Shown: positions 7,882 through 16,908 of the stretch, one piece after another
Position numbering within the stretch: position 1 is the stretch's first letter
How the letters are laid out: each line of letters opens with the position of its first letter
Origin: Blautia massiliensis (ex Durand et al. 2017)
GTDB lineage: Bacteria; Bacillota; Clostridia; Lachnospirales; Lachnospiraceae
Length of the DNA stretch: 64,000 nt
Direction of reading: 5' to 3'
NCBI RefSeq assembly: GCF_001487165.1
Contig: NZ_LN913006.1
Span: 2,569,804-2,633,803 of the forward strand
Notes under the pieces: model-generated
The model's input: the letters and a program-made list of their open reading frames with translations, nothing else
Databases searched by the model: none
Told to the model about the DNA's origin: nothing
Program-made: the position numbers and the translations under genes

Positions 7882-7962
7882 AGCCAAACCTCAACCTCCT
7901 TGTGCTTAGAGTATATGAAGTTTTAGCTTTGTCTTGTAGTTTGCGAATATCCGTATAAATAG

Positions 7963-8003
7963 AAAAAGCCCTTTGAGAAAAGGATTTCTCCTCTCTCAAA
8001 GGG
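7963..8003 (-). terminator. Terminator of the VOC gene
   Basis: CCCTTTGAGA (7969-7978) pairs with TCTCAAAGGG (7994-8003), and on the minus strand the stem is followed by CTTTTTCT. It lies 50 bases after the VOC stop codon. Confidence 0.8.
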
Positions 8004-8052
8004 CAACCTGACAAACTGAAAGTTGCCGCTTTCCTGTACTTACCATTTTTCA

Positions 8053-8505
8053 TTAAAGCGGCTGCATCAGCTCAAGAATGATTCCATCCGGGTCTCTAAA
8101 ATAAAAAGCTCTACTTTCCCCAAATCCATCTGCTCTAAAATCGAAATACTGCGGTTCAGACAAGCACTCCACATTATTATCTACGAGATGTTTGTAAGCA
8201 GAATCAATATCATCTGTGTAGAAACATACTTCCGAGATAGATGTTGTAAACAAATCAGAGGGAACTTTCTTTACTTCGTTGTTTACAAACTGAATCAGCT
8301 CAACTGGCGGTGCTTCAACAGCCTTGGAGCCATTCAAATAAGCGACCCTTGCTTTGCAATTTACTCTACGAAACATTTTATCTGTTTCTTCGCCTTCCAT
8401 AAAAATCTCTCCTTGAAACTCAAGCCCAAGGACATCTCTGTAGAATGCAATTGAGCGTTCCAAATCAGAAACCGTTAGTCCTACATGATAAATTCTTCCA
8501 AACAT
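8053..8505 (-). CDS. VOC-superfamily protein (glyoxalase/dioxygenase-like)
   Basis: The 150-residue protein has two beta-alpha-beta-beta-beta units: RIYHVGLTVSDLERSIAFYR with DVLGLEF, and SEVCFYTDDIDSAYKHL with AFYFRDPDGIILELMQPL. These match the vicinal oxygen chelate fold; the His near residue 7 and the Glu in ILELMQP are usual metal ligands. The fold covers glyoxalase I, dioxygenases and antibiotic-resistance proteins, so the substrate cannot be named. It stands alone between two minus-strand terminators, beside the lysS end of the island. Confidence 0.8.
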   Translation of the reverse strand: MFGRIYHVGLTVSDLERSIAFYRDVLGLEFQGEIFMEGEETDKMFRRVNCKARVAYLNGSKAVEAPPVELIQFVNNEVKKVPSDLFTTSISEVCFYTDDIDSAYKHLVDNNVECLSEPQYFDFRADGFGESRAFYFRDPDGIILELMQPL

Positions 8506-8548
8506 ATATATTTCTCCTGTAAATTTCGATATGTATTTTTGTTTGTTT

Positions 8549-8579
8549 AAAAAATGGGCAATCCCGATTGGAATTGCCC
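8549..8579 (-). terminator. Intrinsic terminator between lysS and the VOC gene
   Basis: GGGCAAT (8556-8562) pairs with ATTGCCC (8573-8579), with further pairing inside. On the minus strand it is followed by ATTTTTTAAAC. It would end transcripts from lysS. Confidence 0.75.
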
Positions 8580-8729
8580 ACTCATTGTACTAATTATGCG
8601 ATTTTTTCTTGCTTGCACCGATTTCTGCATCAAATGATGTAAGTTTGATGTAAATCGCTGTTTTTTTAGTTTTTTATCAAATGAAGTACGTCCCGTCTAT
8701 TCGGTAAAACGGTACATCTTTACATCATC

Positions 8730-10769
8730 TTAATAGAGCTTTGCACCTGCTGGAATATGGTCATCAACCATCAGAAGATGGAGCTTTTCTTCGCCTTCTT
8801 CTTCGTGGATAGCACTGAGGAGCATACCGCAAGAGTCAATGCCCATCATAGCTCTCGGTGGAAGATTTGTGATAGCGATAAGCGTCTTTCCAACCAGTTC
8901 TTCAGGCTCATAAAAGCTATGAATACCACTTAAAATGGTTCTGTCTGTGCCTGTTCCGTCATCAAGAGTGAACTGTAACAGTTTCTTTGACTTCGGTACT
9001 GCAACACACTCTTTAACTTTTACTGCACGGAAATCTGACTTGCTGAATGTGTCAAAATCAACTGCTTCCTCAAACAAAGGCTCAATCTTTACCTTAGAAA
9101 AATCAATCTTTTCAGGCTCAGCTTTCACTTCTGCAGCTGCCGGAGCTGCTTCGGAAGTCTTGGAAGCTTTCTTATCAGCGTCCAGGGACTTCATTGTCGG
9201 GAACAGAAGTACGTCACGAATTGCCTGGCTGTCTGTCAGGAGCATAACGAGACGGTCGATTCCGTATCCGATACCACCTGTTGGCGGCATACCGATCTCC
9301 AGTGCATTCAGGAAGTCTTCATCTGTGTGGTTGGCTTCCTCATCACCTGCGTCTGCAAGAGCATCCTGTGCTTTGAAACGCTCTCTCTGATCGATCGGGT
9401 CGTTGAGCTCGGAATATGCGTTACACATTTCCCATGTATTGATAAAGAGCTCGAAACGCTCTACCTTGTTCGGATCGGAAGGTTTCTTCTTGGTCAGCGG
9501 AGAGATCTCGATCGGATGATCCATGATAAATGTCGGCTGGATCAGCTCTTTCTCACAGTACTCCTCGAAGAAGAGGTTGATGATATCACCCTTCTTATGG
9601 CGATCCTCATACTCGATATGATGCTCGTCAGCAAGCTTCTTGGCTGCCTCATCATCTGCTACTTCGTCAAAGTCGATTCCTGCATATTTCTTGATGGCAT
9701 CGTTCATGGTCAGACGTGCGAAAGGCTTTCCAAGATCGATCTCGATACCATTGTAGGAAATCTTTGTGGAACCGCAGACCTTCTCTGCAAGGTAACGGAA
9801 CATGGACTCTGTCAGCTCCATCATTCCCTCATAATCAGTATATGCCTGATAAAGCTCCATCAGAGTGAACTCCGGATTGTGACGGGTATCAACACCCTCG
9901 TTACGGAATACACGGCCGATCTCGTAAACTCTCTCAAGTCCGCCTACGATCAGTCTCTTAAGATAAAGCTCCAGGGAAATACGAAGCTTAACGTCTTCGT
10001 TCAGTGCGTTGTAATGTGTCTCAAATGGTCTTGCAGCTGCACCGCCTGCGTTGGAAACCAGCATTGGTGTCTCAACTTCCATGAAGTCACGTCCTGCAAG
10101 GAAGTTACGGATCTCCTTAAGGATCTGGGAACGTTTGATGAATACATTCTTGCTGTCCTGGTTCATGATAAGATCCACATATCTCTGACGATAACGGGTA
10201 TCTGTATCTGTCAGTCCGTGGAATTTCTCAGGAAGGATCTGTAAGCTCTTGGAAAGAAGAGTCATCTTCTCTGCATGAATGGAGATCTCACCTGTTCTTG
10301 TTCTGAAAGCAAATCCCTCCAGACCAAAAATATCACCGATATCAGATTTCTTGAAATCTGCATAGGAATCGGTTCCAATGGCATCTCTTGCCACATAAAC
10401 CTGAATGTTACCCTGTAAATCCTGGATATTGCAGAAAGAAGCTTTTCCCATTACACGCTTGAACATCATACGTCCTGCGATCGATACATGGATCGGGCTT
10501 GCGTCCATGATGCTTCTTCTTTCTTCATAATCCTTCTTCTGAGCCTCTTTTGTCTGCTCTTCATCAAGACCTGTTACATCAAGCTCCTTGCGATCTTTGA
10601 GAAGCTCTGCCTCATGTGCTTCATAGAGATTCTTTACCTCAAGGGAATGATGTGTCTGATCAAATTTTGTGATCTGAAACGGGTCCCTGCCATTTGCCTG
10701 AAGGTCTGCCAGTTTGTCACGACGTACCTTAAGCAGCTGGTTTACATCCTGCTTCTTCTGCTCTGCCAC
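8730..10769 (-). CDS. lysS: Lysyl-tRNA synthetase, class II, with C-terminal tRNA-binding domain
   Basis: The 679-residue protein charges tRNA-Lys. It has the OB-fold anticodon domain (~60-170) and the class II core (motif 2 [17 protein letters not shown]; motif 3 [14 protein letters not shown], up to ~520). A charged linker rich in Ala and Lys follows (~530-560), then an EMAPII/Arc1p-like tRNA-binding domain ([20 protein letters not shown] to the end), as known from MetRS. Typical bacterial LysRS has ~500 residues. Translation starts with GTG, with AAGGAGG seven bases upstream. greA lies 64 bases upstream. The last 103 bases exist again at 3641-3743, which marks the gene as an integration site. 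Confidence 0.96.
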   Translation of the reverse strand: MAEQKKQDVNQLLKVRRDKLADLQANGRDPFQITKFDQTHHSLEVKNLYEAHEAELLKDRKELDVTGLDEEQTKEAQKKDYEERRSIMDASPIHVSIAGRMMFKRVMGKASFCNIQDLQGNIQVYVARDAIGTDSYADFKKSDIGDIFGLEGFAFRTRTGEISIHAEKMTLLSKSLQILPEKFHGLTDTDTRYRQRYVDLIMNQDSKNVFIKRSQILKEIRNFLAGRDFMEVETPMLVSNAGGAAARPFETHYNALNEDVKLRISLELYLKRLIVGGLERVYEIGRVFRNEGVDTRHNPEFTLMELYQAYTDYEGMMELTESMFRYLAEKVCGSTKISYNGIEIDLGKPFARLTMNDAIKKYAGIDFDEVADDEAAKKLADEHHIEYEDRHKKGDIINLFFEEYCEKELIQPTFIMDHPIEISPLTKKKPSDPNKVERFELFINTWEMCNAYSELNDPIDQRERFKAQDALADAGDEEANHTDEDFLNALEIGMPPTGGIGYGIDRLVMLLTDSQAIRDVLLFPTMKSLDADKKASKTSEAAPAAAEVKAEPEKIDFSKVKIEPLFEEAVDFDTFSKSDFRAVKVKECVAVPKSKKLLQFTLDDGTGTDRTILSGIHSFYEPEELVGKTLIAITNLPPRAMMGIDSCGMLLSAIHEEEGEEKLHLLMVDDHIPAGAKLY

Positions 10770-10800
10770 TTGTTGGCCTCCTTAATCTATCTGTCGTTCA

Positions 10801-10821
10801 AGCGGATCTGTGCGATCCGCT
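10801..10821. other. Small hairpin between greA and lysS
   Basis: AGCGGATC (10801-10808) and GATCCGCT (10814-10821) form an 8-bp stem with a 5-base loop. There is no T run, so it is more likely an mRNA processing or stability element than a terminator. Confidence 0.5.
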
Positions 10822-10833
10822 CCGTTGTCTGCT

Positions 10834-11319
10834 TTATACGTTTCTCTGGATCTCAAGAACCTTGTATTTCATGATTCCGGACGGCATCTCAACCTCAACG
10901 ATATCGTTGGTGTGTGCACCGATCAGTGCTTTACCTACCGGAGACTCATTGGAGATCTTTCCCTCAAGGCTGTTAGCCTCTGTGGAACCTACGATCTTCA
11001 GCTCCATATCTTCCTCAAATTCATAATCATGAACCTTAACCTTGCAGCCTACGCTGATTCTGTCAAGATCGACTTCGTCCTCTACTACAACCTCAGCGTT
11101 CTTGAGGATCTTCTCGATCTCCTCGATACGTGCCTCGATATCTCTCTGCTCATCCTTTGCTGCATCGTACTCTGCGTTCTCAGAAAGGTCTCCCTGCTCT
11201 CTGGCCTCTTTGATCTTTCCTGCTACTTCTTTTCTCTTAACAACTTTCAGATCGTGCAGCTCGTCTTCCAGTTTTCTAAGTCCTGCGTATGTGAGTAAGT
11301 TCTTCTTTGCTTCTTCCAT
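10834..11319 (-). CDS. greA: Transcription elongation factor GreA
   Basis: The 161-residue protein has the N-terminal coiled coil with acidic tip (KEAREQGDLSENAEYDAAKD, ~37-57), which reaches into the secondary channel of RNA polymerase and stimulates cleavage of backtracked RNA. The FKBP-like C-terminal domain follows (VGCKVKVHDYEF, ISNESPVGKALIG). Length is normal. A SD-like GGAAG lies upstream of the ATG. It is the first gene of a greA-lysS unit, an arrangement common in clostridia. Confidence 0.96.
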   Translation of the reverse strand: MEEAKKNLLTYAGLRKLEDELHDLKVVKRKEVAGKIKEAREQGDLSENAEYDAAKDEQRDIEARIEEIEKILKNAEVVVEDEVDLDRISVGCKVKVHDYEFEEDMELKIVGSTEANSLEGKISNESPVGKALIGAHTNDIVEVEMPSGIMKYKVLEIQRNV

Positions 11320-11520
11320 TTTGCCTTACTTCCTTTCAAAACCGTGCTGTTTTTTCTGAAAAAAATACAGCTTCGGATATTTCTGTTGCTACCATTCCCA
11401 AGAGCTCTTTTTTCTAAAAAAGGGCGTAAAAATCTCAGGATATTCACAATTCCTGTATTATACCGAAAAGCCCCAGTATTGTCAAGCATTCCACGTCGAA
11501 AAAGGGTCCCTGAAATATGC

Positions 11521-11562
11521 AAAAAAAGCCGCGCGAAATCTCAGATTTCAACACGGCTTTTC
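11521..11562 (-). terminator. Terminator after the glycosyltransferase gene
   Basis: AAAAGCCG (11524-11531) and CGGCTTTT (11554-11561), with inner arms GAAATCT and AGATTTC, form a strong hairpin with A/T runs on both sides. It ends the dusB-side transcript 27 bases after the glycosyltransferase stop. Confidence 0.85.
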
Positions 11563-11588
11563 TGTATTATCCTGCCCGGTCTGATTCC

Positions 11589-12539
11589 TTATTTCTTCTC
11601 CGGAAAAAGATCTTTATAACGATTAGTCACCATCTGTGTCTGATACTCAAAATCCTGTTTATGCTGATTGACCAGTGTAGAAAGGATGATCCCTGAAAAC
11701 CAGCAGATGATAGCTGTCAGGATCACAAACCCGCTGACGATCAGTGTCGGGATCTTTTCCACTGTCCCAACCTCCAGAAAATGTACCAGCACCGGAATAA
11801 AGAATACCATTCCCACCACAAACAGCACTGCTGCGATAAGGGAGAAGAACTCCAGCGGCTTGTAATTTTTGAACATTTTCACAATAGTCTTCAGGACCTT
11901 AAATCCATCTGCATAAGTATTCAGCTTGGACTCACTTCCCTCCGGCCTGTCACGATATTCAATGACTACATTCTCAACCTGCATGTTCTTATCGATGGCG
12001 TGGATCGTCATCTCTGTCTCGATCTCAAAATTCCTGGAAAGTACCGGGAATGTTTTTACAAAGCGGTAACTCATGGCACGGTAACCTGTCATGATATCCT
12101 TGATGTTGCTTTTGAAAAGACGGTTAATGGAACCTCTTACGATGCTGTTTCCAAAGTTGTGGAAAGGTCTCTTGTTCTCTGTAAAATATGTAGAAGAAAG
12201 GCGGTCACCAACTACCATGTCTGTGCCTTTCTCCAGAACCTTGCTGCACATTTCAGCTGCAAACTCTGCCGGATAAGTATCGTCGCCATCTACCATAAGA
12301 TAACACTGCGCATCGATATCCCGAAACATACTGCGGATCACGTTTCCTTTTCCCTGCTGATACTCATAACGGACAACTGCCCCTTCTTTTCTGGCGATCT
12401 CGTCTGTTCCATCTGTAGAGTTATTATCATATACGTAGATCACAGCTTCCGGAAGTGCTTTTTTCATATCGCGGATAACCTTTGCTACCGTCTTGCTTTC
12501 GTTGTAGCAAGGAATTAAAACTGCTATTTTATCTGCCAT
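11589..12539 (-). CDS. Family 2 glycosyltransferase, DPM1/GtrB-like, membrane-anchored
   Basis: The 316 residues begin with a GT-A fold: VLIPCYNESKTVAKVI, DNNSTDGTDEIA, then the DxD-containing MVDGDDTYPAE and MTGYRAMS. Two hydrophobic segments (~235-265 and ~275-305) close the protein. Such enzymes transfer a sugar to polyprenyl phosphate at the inner face of the membrane, supplying donors for envelope glycans. The start at 12539 is chosen because ACAGGAG lies eight bases upstream; the frame stays open for 20 more codons without a good site. The gene ends in a strong terminator. Confidence 0.88.
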   Translation of the reverse strand: MADKIAVLIPCYNESKTVAKVIRDMKKALPEAVIYVYDNNSTDGTDEIARKEGAVVRYEYQQGKGNVIRSMFRDIDAQCYLMVDGDDTYPAEFAAEMCSKVLEKGTDMVVGDRLSSTYFTENKRPFHNFGNSIVRGSINRLFKSNIKDIMTGYRAMSYRFVKTFPVLSRNFEIETEMTIHAIDKNMQVENVVIEYRDRPEGSESKLNTYADGFKVLKTIVKMFKNYKPLEFFSLIAAVLFVVGMVFFIPVLVHFLEVGTVEKIPTLIVSGFVILTAIICWFSGIILSTLVNQHKQDFEYQTQMVTNRYKDLFPEKK

Positions 12540-12654
12540 TATTTTTCTCCTGTAAAACAAAAAAACTTTCTGCGGATTCCCGCTAACTGACTGTAGCACG
12601 CGCCCCGTTCCTTGTCAATAGAACGTTTCGTTTTCTCCGACATACTTTTCTCTT

Positions 12655-13629
12655 TTATCGCTCCAGTACCATGTCTGTAAGCTTTTTCAATTCTTCATAG
12701 CTTGAAATATTATTAGATTCTCTCCGGATTCCCGCACTGTGCCGCATACCGGCTGTATACCAGGCTACATGCTTCCGCATTTCGCGGATCCCGATATACT
12801 CACCCTTTATCGCGATCTGATCTTCGGCATGGCGCAGGATCATCTCGCAGACTTCCTCTGCGGTTGGTCTGGAAAGCTTTTCCCCGGTGCGGAAATAGTG
12901 ATTCAGCTCCCGGAAGATCCACGGGTTCCCACGTACTGCACGGCCGATCATCACCGCATCGCAGCCAGTTTCTTTAAACATGGCTTCTGCAGTTTCCGGT
13001 GAAACGATATCTCCGTTTCCTATCACCGGAATAGTCACCGCTTCCTTCACCCTGCGGATAGCATCCCAGTCCGCCTGACCGGAATAATACTGCTGTCTGG
13101 TCCTTCCATGAACTGCGATGGCTGCTGCACCGGCATCCTCCACCCGTTTTGCGATCTCCACCACATCCACCGGCGTATTTTCATCAAAGCCAATGCGGAC
13201 CTTCACCGTTACCGGCTTGGAAACTGCTCCGGAAACACTGCGGACGATCTCTTCGATTAGCTGAGGATCCTTCAGAAGAGCTGAGCCCTCGCCATTATTT
13301 ACCACCTTGGGAACCGGACATCCCATATTGATATCGAGAATGTCAAAGGGACGCTCCTCAATGCTTTTTGCCACCTCTGCCATAAGGTCCGGCTCGCTGC
13401 CGAAAAGCTGCATGGATACCGGATGCTCCCCGGGATCGATTTCCATCAGCGCCTCTGTATTCTTATTATGAAAAGAGATCGCCTTGGCACTGACCATTTC
13501 CATACAGATCAGGCCTGCACCCTGCTCCTTGCAAAGTCTTCGAAATGCCAGATCCGTAACCCCTGCCATCGGTGCAAGCACAAAGGGGTTCGGTATCTCC
13601 ACATTTCCGATCTTCCACTGCATCTTCAT
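12655..13629 (-). CDS. dusB: tRNA-dihydrouridine synthase (DusB type)
   Basis: The 324-residue TIM-barrel flavoprotein reduces uridines in the tRNA D-loop. Visible are the FMN-binding start VLAPMAGVTDLAFRRLCKEQ, the catalytic cysteine in NMGCPVPKVVNNGEGSALLK (position ~104) and the phosphate-binding IPVIGNGDIVSPE with GRAVRGNPWIF. The C-terminal helical domain is present. It starts three bases after the DUF6145 gene stop, so the two are translationally coupled. The clostridial neighbourhood (greA-lysS next door) supports DusB rather than another paralogue. Confidence 0.94.
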   Translation of the reverse strand: MKMQWKIGNVEIPNPFVLAPMAGVTDLAFRRLCKEQGAGLICMEMVSAKAISFHNKNTEALMEIDPGEHPVSMQLFGSEPDLMAEVAKSIEERPFDILDINMGCPVPKVVNNGEGSALLKDPQLIEEIVRSVSGAVSKPVTVKVRIGFDENTPVDVVEIAKRVEDAGAAAIAVHGRTRQQYYSGQADWDAIRRVKEAVTIPVIGNGDIVSPETAEAMFKETGCDAVMIGRAVRGNPWIFRELNHYFRTGEKLSRPTAEEVCEMILRHAEDQIAIKGEYIGIREMRKHVAWYTAGMRHSAGIRRESNNISSYEELKKLTDMVLER

Positions 13630-13632
13630 GGA

Positions 13633-14001
13633 TCATTCCTCAACGGCATCTGCTTTTTTCTGCAGTTCCTCATCCGGGATATCTCCCAGGAAAAATACCT
13701 TGTAATACATTTCCAGAGATTCCAGAAGCTCTCTTTTGTCCCGCTGGAGTTCCTTGATCTTCAGTGCACTTCCGATCTCGTCAAAACGGGCATCTGCCTC
13801 CAGGGCCTCAGTCTTAAACTGCAGACTGCCGTCCTCATCAAATTCCAGTGTCAGGATCCCGCCTACATCCTCTGTGAAAAGCACACACATGATCTGCAGC
13901 TCCTGCTTTACCGTCTCAGGAAGAGACGCAAAATCCTGGTTAAAATAATATTTCTGCTCATAAGAGCTTGCTCCGCAGAGCACAATGTTATCCTGATACA
14001 T
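13633..14001 (-). CDS. DUF6145 family protein
   Basis: The 122-residue soluble protein reads IVLCGASSYEQKYYFN near the start, then a central IMCVLFTEDVGGILTLEFD and an acidic, coiled-coil-like C-terminus. I recognise it as DUF6145, which is found beside dusB in Lachnospiraceae; no function is known. AAGGAG lies upstream of the ATG and dusB follows with a gap of three bases. A role linked to tRNA modification would be guesswork from position only. Confidence 0.7.
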   Translation of the reverse strand: MYQDNIVLCGASSYEQKYYFNQDFASLPETVKQELQIMCVLFTEDVGGILTLEFDEDGSLQFKTEALEADARFDEIGSALKIKELQRDKRELLESLEMYYKVFFLGDIPDEELQKKADAVEE

Positions 14002-14021
14002 AAAATCTCCTTTATTTATAA

Positions 14022-14058
14022 CTTGACACTCCCCACAGCTAAAGCAGGGAGATTCTTG
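14022..14058 (-). mobile_element. Relic of an IS200/IS605-family right end
   Basis: On the minus strand this reads AAGAATCTCCCTGCTTTAGC, then TGTGGGGAGTGTCAAG: a hairpin CTCCC...GGGGAG with loop GCTTTAGC, ending GTGTCAAG. This is the form of the right end found behind tnpB genes of the IS605 family, where it is also the 3' part of the guide RNA scaffold. No tnpA or tnpB is nearby, so it is a solitary end. It lies in the 131-base gap between birA and the DUF6145 gene. Confidence 0.55.
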
Positions 14059-14132
14059 TTTTTTCCACTACTGCAATAAAACATCAACGGAAAATCGCTG
14101 CCGGAAATTTTATCCGATCTGTGCTGCATGTT

Positions 14133-14939
14133 TTACACATAGCTGTATAAACCACGTACAGAAACCTCTCCGGAATTTACTTCCTCGACTGTACCGTCTG
14201 CACGCTCTACCAGAAGCTCTCCGCCGGCATTGATCCCTCTTGCGATCCCCTCATATGGATCATTCTGATCCAGTACACGTACCGGCTGGTTCAGATTGGC
14301 CAGCATTTTCTCATAATCCGGTTTCAGGCCGCTGAGATCCTCTGTCTGTACAAATCTCTCATAATTTTCCTCAAAATGCTTCATCACAAGTCCGACTACC
14401 TGTGCCCGGTCAAAGGGATGTCCGCTTTCCAGATACAGAGAGGTAGCCTTATCTGCCATTTCTTCCGGGAAGCTTTCCATATTTACGTTAATCCCGACTC
14501 CGATAACTGCACAGCCGATCTTATCCTGCTTCATGGTCATTTCGGTTAAGATACCGCAGATCTTTTTGCGGGAAACAACTACATCGTTAGGCCATTTGAT
14601 CCCTACCTCAAGACCGAGCTCTGCTACTGCCTGTGCAACTGAAAGTCCCATAACAAGTGTCAGCATCGGCGCCTTCTGCGGAGAAAATTCCGGGCAGATA
14701 AGGATACTCATAGTAATGGCACTGTCCGGCGGCGCACTCCATCGTCTTGTAAAACGTCCGCGTCCTGCGGACTGATATTCTGCCACAAACAGCTCTCCGT
14801 GTCCTGCGCCTTCTTCCCTCCAGGCACGTTTTCCCCAGAGGTTGGTGGAATCTGTTTCTCTTGCAAAATGGACGGTTTTGCCCGCCCATTTTGTATGTGT
14901 TGCCTGTGAAATTATTTCTTCATTAAATAAATCTGACAT
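14133..14939 (-). CDS. birA: Biotin--[acetyl-CoA-carboxylase] ligase
   Basis: The 268 residues contain the biotin ligase motifs HFARETDSTN, SAGRGRFTRRWSAPP (biotinyl-AMP binding), IKWPNDVVV and CGILTEM with GVGINVNM, then a C-terminal SH3-like domain. It attaches biotin to carboxylase carrier proteins. The N-terminal helix-turn-helix of bifunctional BirA repressors is missing, so this is a group I enzyme without regulator function. Its ATG overlaps the stop codon of argF (TAATG), which shows translational coupling. Confidence 0.95.
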   Translation of the reverse strand: MSDLFNEEIISQATHTKWAGKTVHFARETDSTNLWGKRAWREEGAGHGELFVAEYQSAGRGRFTRRWSAPPDSAITMSILICPEFSPQKAPMLTLVMGLSVAQAVAELGLEVGIKWPNDVVVSRKKICGILTEMTMKQDKIGCAVIGVGINVNMESFPEEMADKATSLYLESGHPFDRAQVVGLVMKHFEENYERFVQTEDLSGLKPDYEKMLANLNQPVRVLDQNDPYEGIARGINAGGELLVERADGTVEEVNSGEVSVRGLYSYV

Positions 14940-15937
14940 TATTTCTCCGGCTCTCCTAATGTTGCAACGATCACAGCCTTAATGGTGTGCATACGGTTCT
15001 CAGCTTCGTCGAATACCTTGGACTGCGGAGACTCGAATACTTCGTCTGTAACCTCCATATCTGTAAGGTTGAAACGCTCGCCCATCTCTTTTCCGATCTT
15101 TGTCTTAAGATCATGGAATGCCGGCAGACAGTGAAGGAAGATCGCCTTTTCACCGGCGTTCTCCATTACATGTCTGGTAACCTTGTATGGTGTCAGGTCG
15201 TGGATACGCTCTGTCCATACTTCGTCAGGCTCGCCCATGGATACCCATACATCTGTGTAGATGATGTCCGCATCTTTTGTTCCTACCTCCACATCCTCTG
15301 TGAGAGTGATGGTGGAACCTGCCTCTTCTGCCCACTGCTGACACTGTGCTACAAGCTCATCATTCGGGAAATATTTCTTATTGGTGCAGGCTACGAAATC
15401 AAGACCAAGCTTGGAGCATACAACCATCAGGGAGTTACCCATGTTGTAACGGGCATCGCCCATGTATACAAGCTTCAGGCCTTTCAGTTTGCCGAAATGT
15501 TCACGTACTGTCAGCATATCTGCAAGCATCTGTGTCGGATGATACTCGTTTGTCAGGCCATTCCATACCGGTACACCTGCATGCTTCGCAAGCTCCTCAA
15601 CAATATCCTGACCGAAGCCACGGTACTCGATTCCCTCATACATTCTTCCGAGAACTCTTGCAGTATCTGCAATGCTCTCCTTCTTTCCGATCTGGGAGCC
15701 TGTGGGATCCAGATAGGTAGAACCCATTCCCAGATCATGAGCTGCCACTTCGAAGGAACAGCGTGTTCTTGTGCTTGTTTTTTCAAAGATCAGGGCAATA
15801 TTCTTACCTCTGTAATACTCATGAAGCTCTCCTGCTTTTTTCTTTGCCTTCAGATCTGCTGCAAGGTCGATCATGTAAGTGATCTCTTCCGGTGTAAAAT
15901 CTTTCAGTGTCAGGAAATTTCTTCCTTTAAGATTCAT
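14939..15937 (-). CDS. argF: Ornithine carbamoyltransferase
   Basis: The 332-residue enzyme makes citrulline from ornithine and carbamoyl phosphate in arginine synthesis, or runs in reverse in the deiminase pathway. Motifs: [13 protein letters not shown] (carbamoyl phosphate), [27 protein letters not shown] (ornithine, SMG loop) and the catalytic [16 protein letters not shown] site precedes the ATG. No other arginine gene is near. The stop overlaps the start of birA. Confidence 0.95.
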   Translation of the reverse strand: MNLKGRNFLTLKDFTPEEITYMIDLAADLKAKKKAGELHEYYRGKNIALIFEKTSTRTRCSFEVAAHDLGMGSTYLDPTGSQIGKKESIADTARVLGRMYEGIEYRGFGQDIVEELAKHAGVPVWNGLTNEYHPTQMLADMLTVREHFGKLKGLKLVYMGDARYNMGNSLMVVCSKLGLDFVACTNKKYFPNDELVAQCQQWAEEAGSTITLTEDVEVGTKDADIIYTDVWVSMGEPDEVWTERIHDLTPYKVTRHVMENAGEKAIFLHCLPAFHDLKTKIGKEMGERFNLTDMEVTDEVFESPQSKVFDEAENRMHTIKAVIVATLGEPEK

Positions 15938-15963
15938 AATATGTCCTCCTCATGGCTGCAGAT

Positions 15964-16905
15964 TTATTTCTGCTCTGCCGGTTTATCTGTCATGATTTCC
16001 TTCAGGGATGTTGCCAGCCCTGCGATGCCCTGTATCTCGGACGGAATGATGATCTTCGTTGCCTTGCCGTCAGCAACCTTTGTAAGAGCCTCCAGGCTCT
16101 TCAGAGTAAGAACAGATTCATCTGCTCCTGCTTCCTTGATCATACGAAGTCCTTCTGCAGTTGCCTGCTGTACTTTAAGGACTGCCTGTGCCTGTCCTTC
16201 AGCCTCTTTGATCATACGCTCCTTCTGAGCCTCCGCATGAAGGATCGCCGCCTGCTTCTCAGCCTCCGCATCCAGGATAGCGGACTGTTTTTTACCCTCT
16301 GCAACAAGGATGGTGGAACGTTTCTCTCCTTCTGCTTTCAGAATGGCTTCTCGTCTCTCACGCTCAGCCTTCATCTGTTTCTCCATGGCATCCTGGATGG
16401 CTGCCGGAGGAATGATGTTCTTAAGCTCCACACGGTTAACCTTGATTCCCCATGGATCTGTAGCCACATCAAGGGAAGCACGCATCTTGGTATTGATAAC
16501 CTCTCGGGATGTCAGTGTCTCATCCAGCTCCATATCACCGATGATGTTACGAAGTGTTGTAGCAGAAAGATTCTCGATCGCCATGATCGGATTCTCAACG
16601 CCATATGCGTAAAGCTTCGGATCTGTGATCTGGAAAAATACAACCGTATCGATCTGCATGGTTACATTATCTTTGGTAATTACCGGCTGCGGTGGAAAAT
16701 CCACAACCTGTTCTTTCAGGTTTACTCTTCTTGCAACACGCTCAATGAACGGAACCTTGAAATGGATTCCTGTACTCCAGGTAGCCTTGTAAGCGCCAAG
16801 ACGTTCCAGTACCACTGCATAGGCCTGCGGTACAATGCGGATACAGGATGCAAGTACCCACAGCACAAGAACGATGACTACAAGCAAAACAACAACTCCA
16901 CCCAT
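15964..16905 (-). CDS. SPFH/Band 7 membrane protein (stomatin/QmcA type)
   Basis: The 313-residue protein has one N-terminal membrane segment (VVVLLVVIVLVLWVLASCI), the Band 7 domain (RIVPQAYAVVLERLGAY, TIDTVVFFQITDPKLYAYG) and a long Ala/Glu-rich coiled coil (~195-270). SPFH proteins form oligomeric rings in membrane microdomains. Its start lies three bases after the stop of the nfeD gene, with GGAGGG inside that gene's end. Stomatin and NfeD pairs are a classic two-gene unit in bacteria. Confidence 0.92.
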   Translation of the reverse strand: MGGVVVLLVVIVLVLWVLASCIRIVPQAYAVVLERLGAYKATWSTGIHFKVPFIERVARRVNLKEQVVDFPPQPVITKDNVTMQIDTVVFFQITDPKLYAYGVENPIMAIENLSATTLRNIIGDMELDETLTSREVINTKMRASLDVATDPWGIKVNRVELKNIIPPAAIQDAMEKQMKAERERREAILKAEGEKRSTILVAEGKKQSAILDAEAEKQAAILHAEAQKERMIKEAEGQAQAVLKVQQATAEGLRMIKEAGADESVLTLKSLEALTKVADGKATKIIIPSEIQGIAGLATSLKEIMTDKPAEQK

Positions 16906-16908
16906 AAT

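Larger units (their letters stand above)
3641..8832. mobile_element. Decayed genomic island bounded by copies of the lysS 3' end
   Basis: The last ~103 bases of lysS (8730-8832) are repeated in the same orientation at 3641-3743 with about 10 mismatches, and both copies encode the same C-terminal residues and stop. Between them are an S24 repressor pseudogene, Xre and MerR regulators, a DUF1847 gene, a truncated tyrosine recombinase and a VOC gene. This is what integration of a phage or ICE into the 3' end of lysS would leave: one copy rebuilt as the gene's end, the other displaced. No structural phage genes remain, so the element is a remnant. The pairing of boundaries is my inference. Confidence 0.6.

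Noticed and set aside
8023..8454. 143-codon plus-strand ORF opposite the VOC gene
   Set aside because: It is antisense to a gene with clear VOC motifs and its own ribosome site and terminator.
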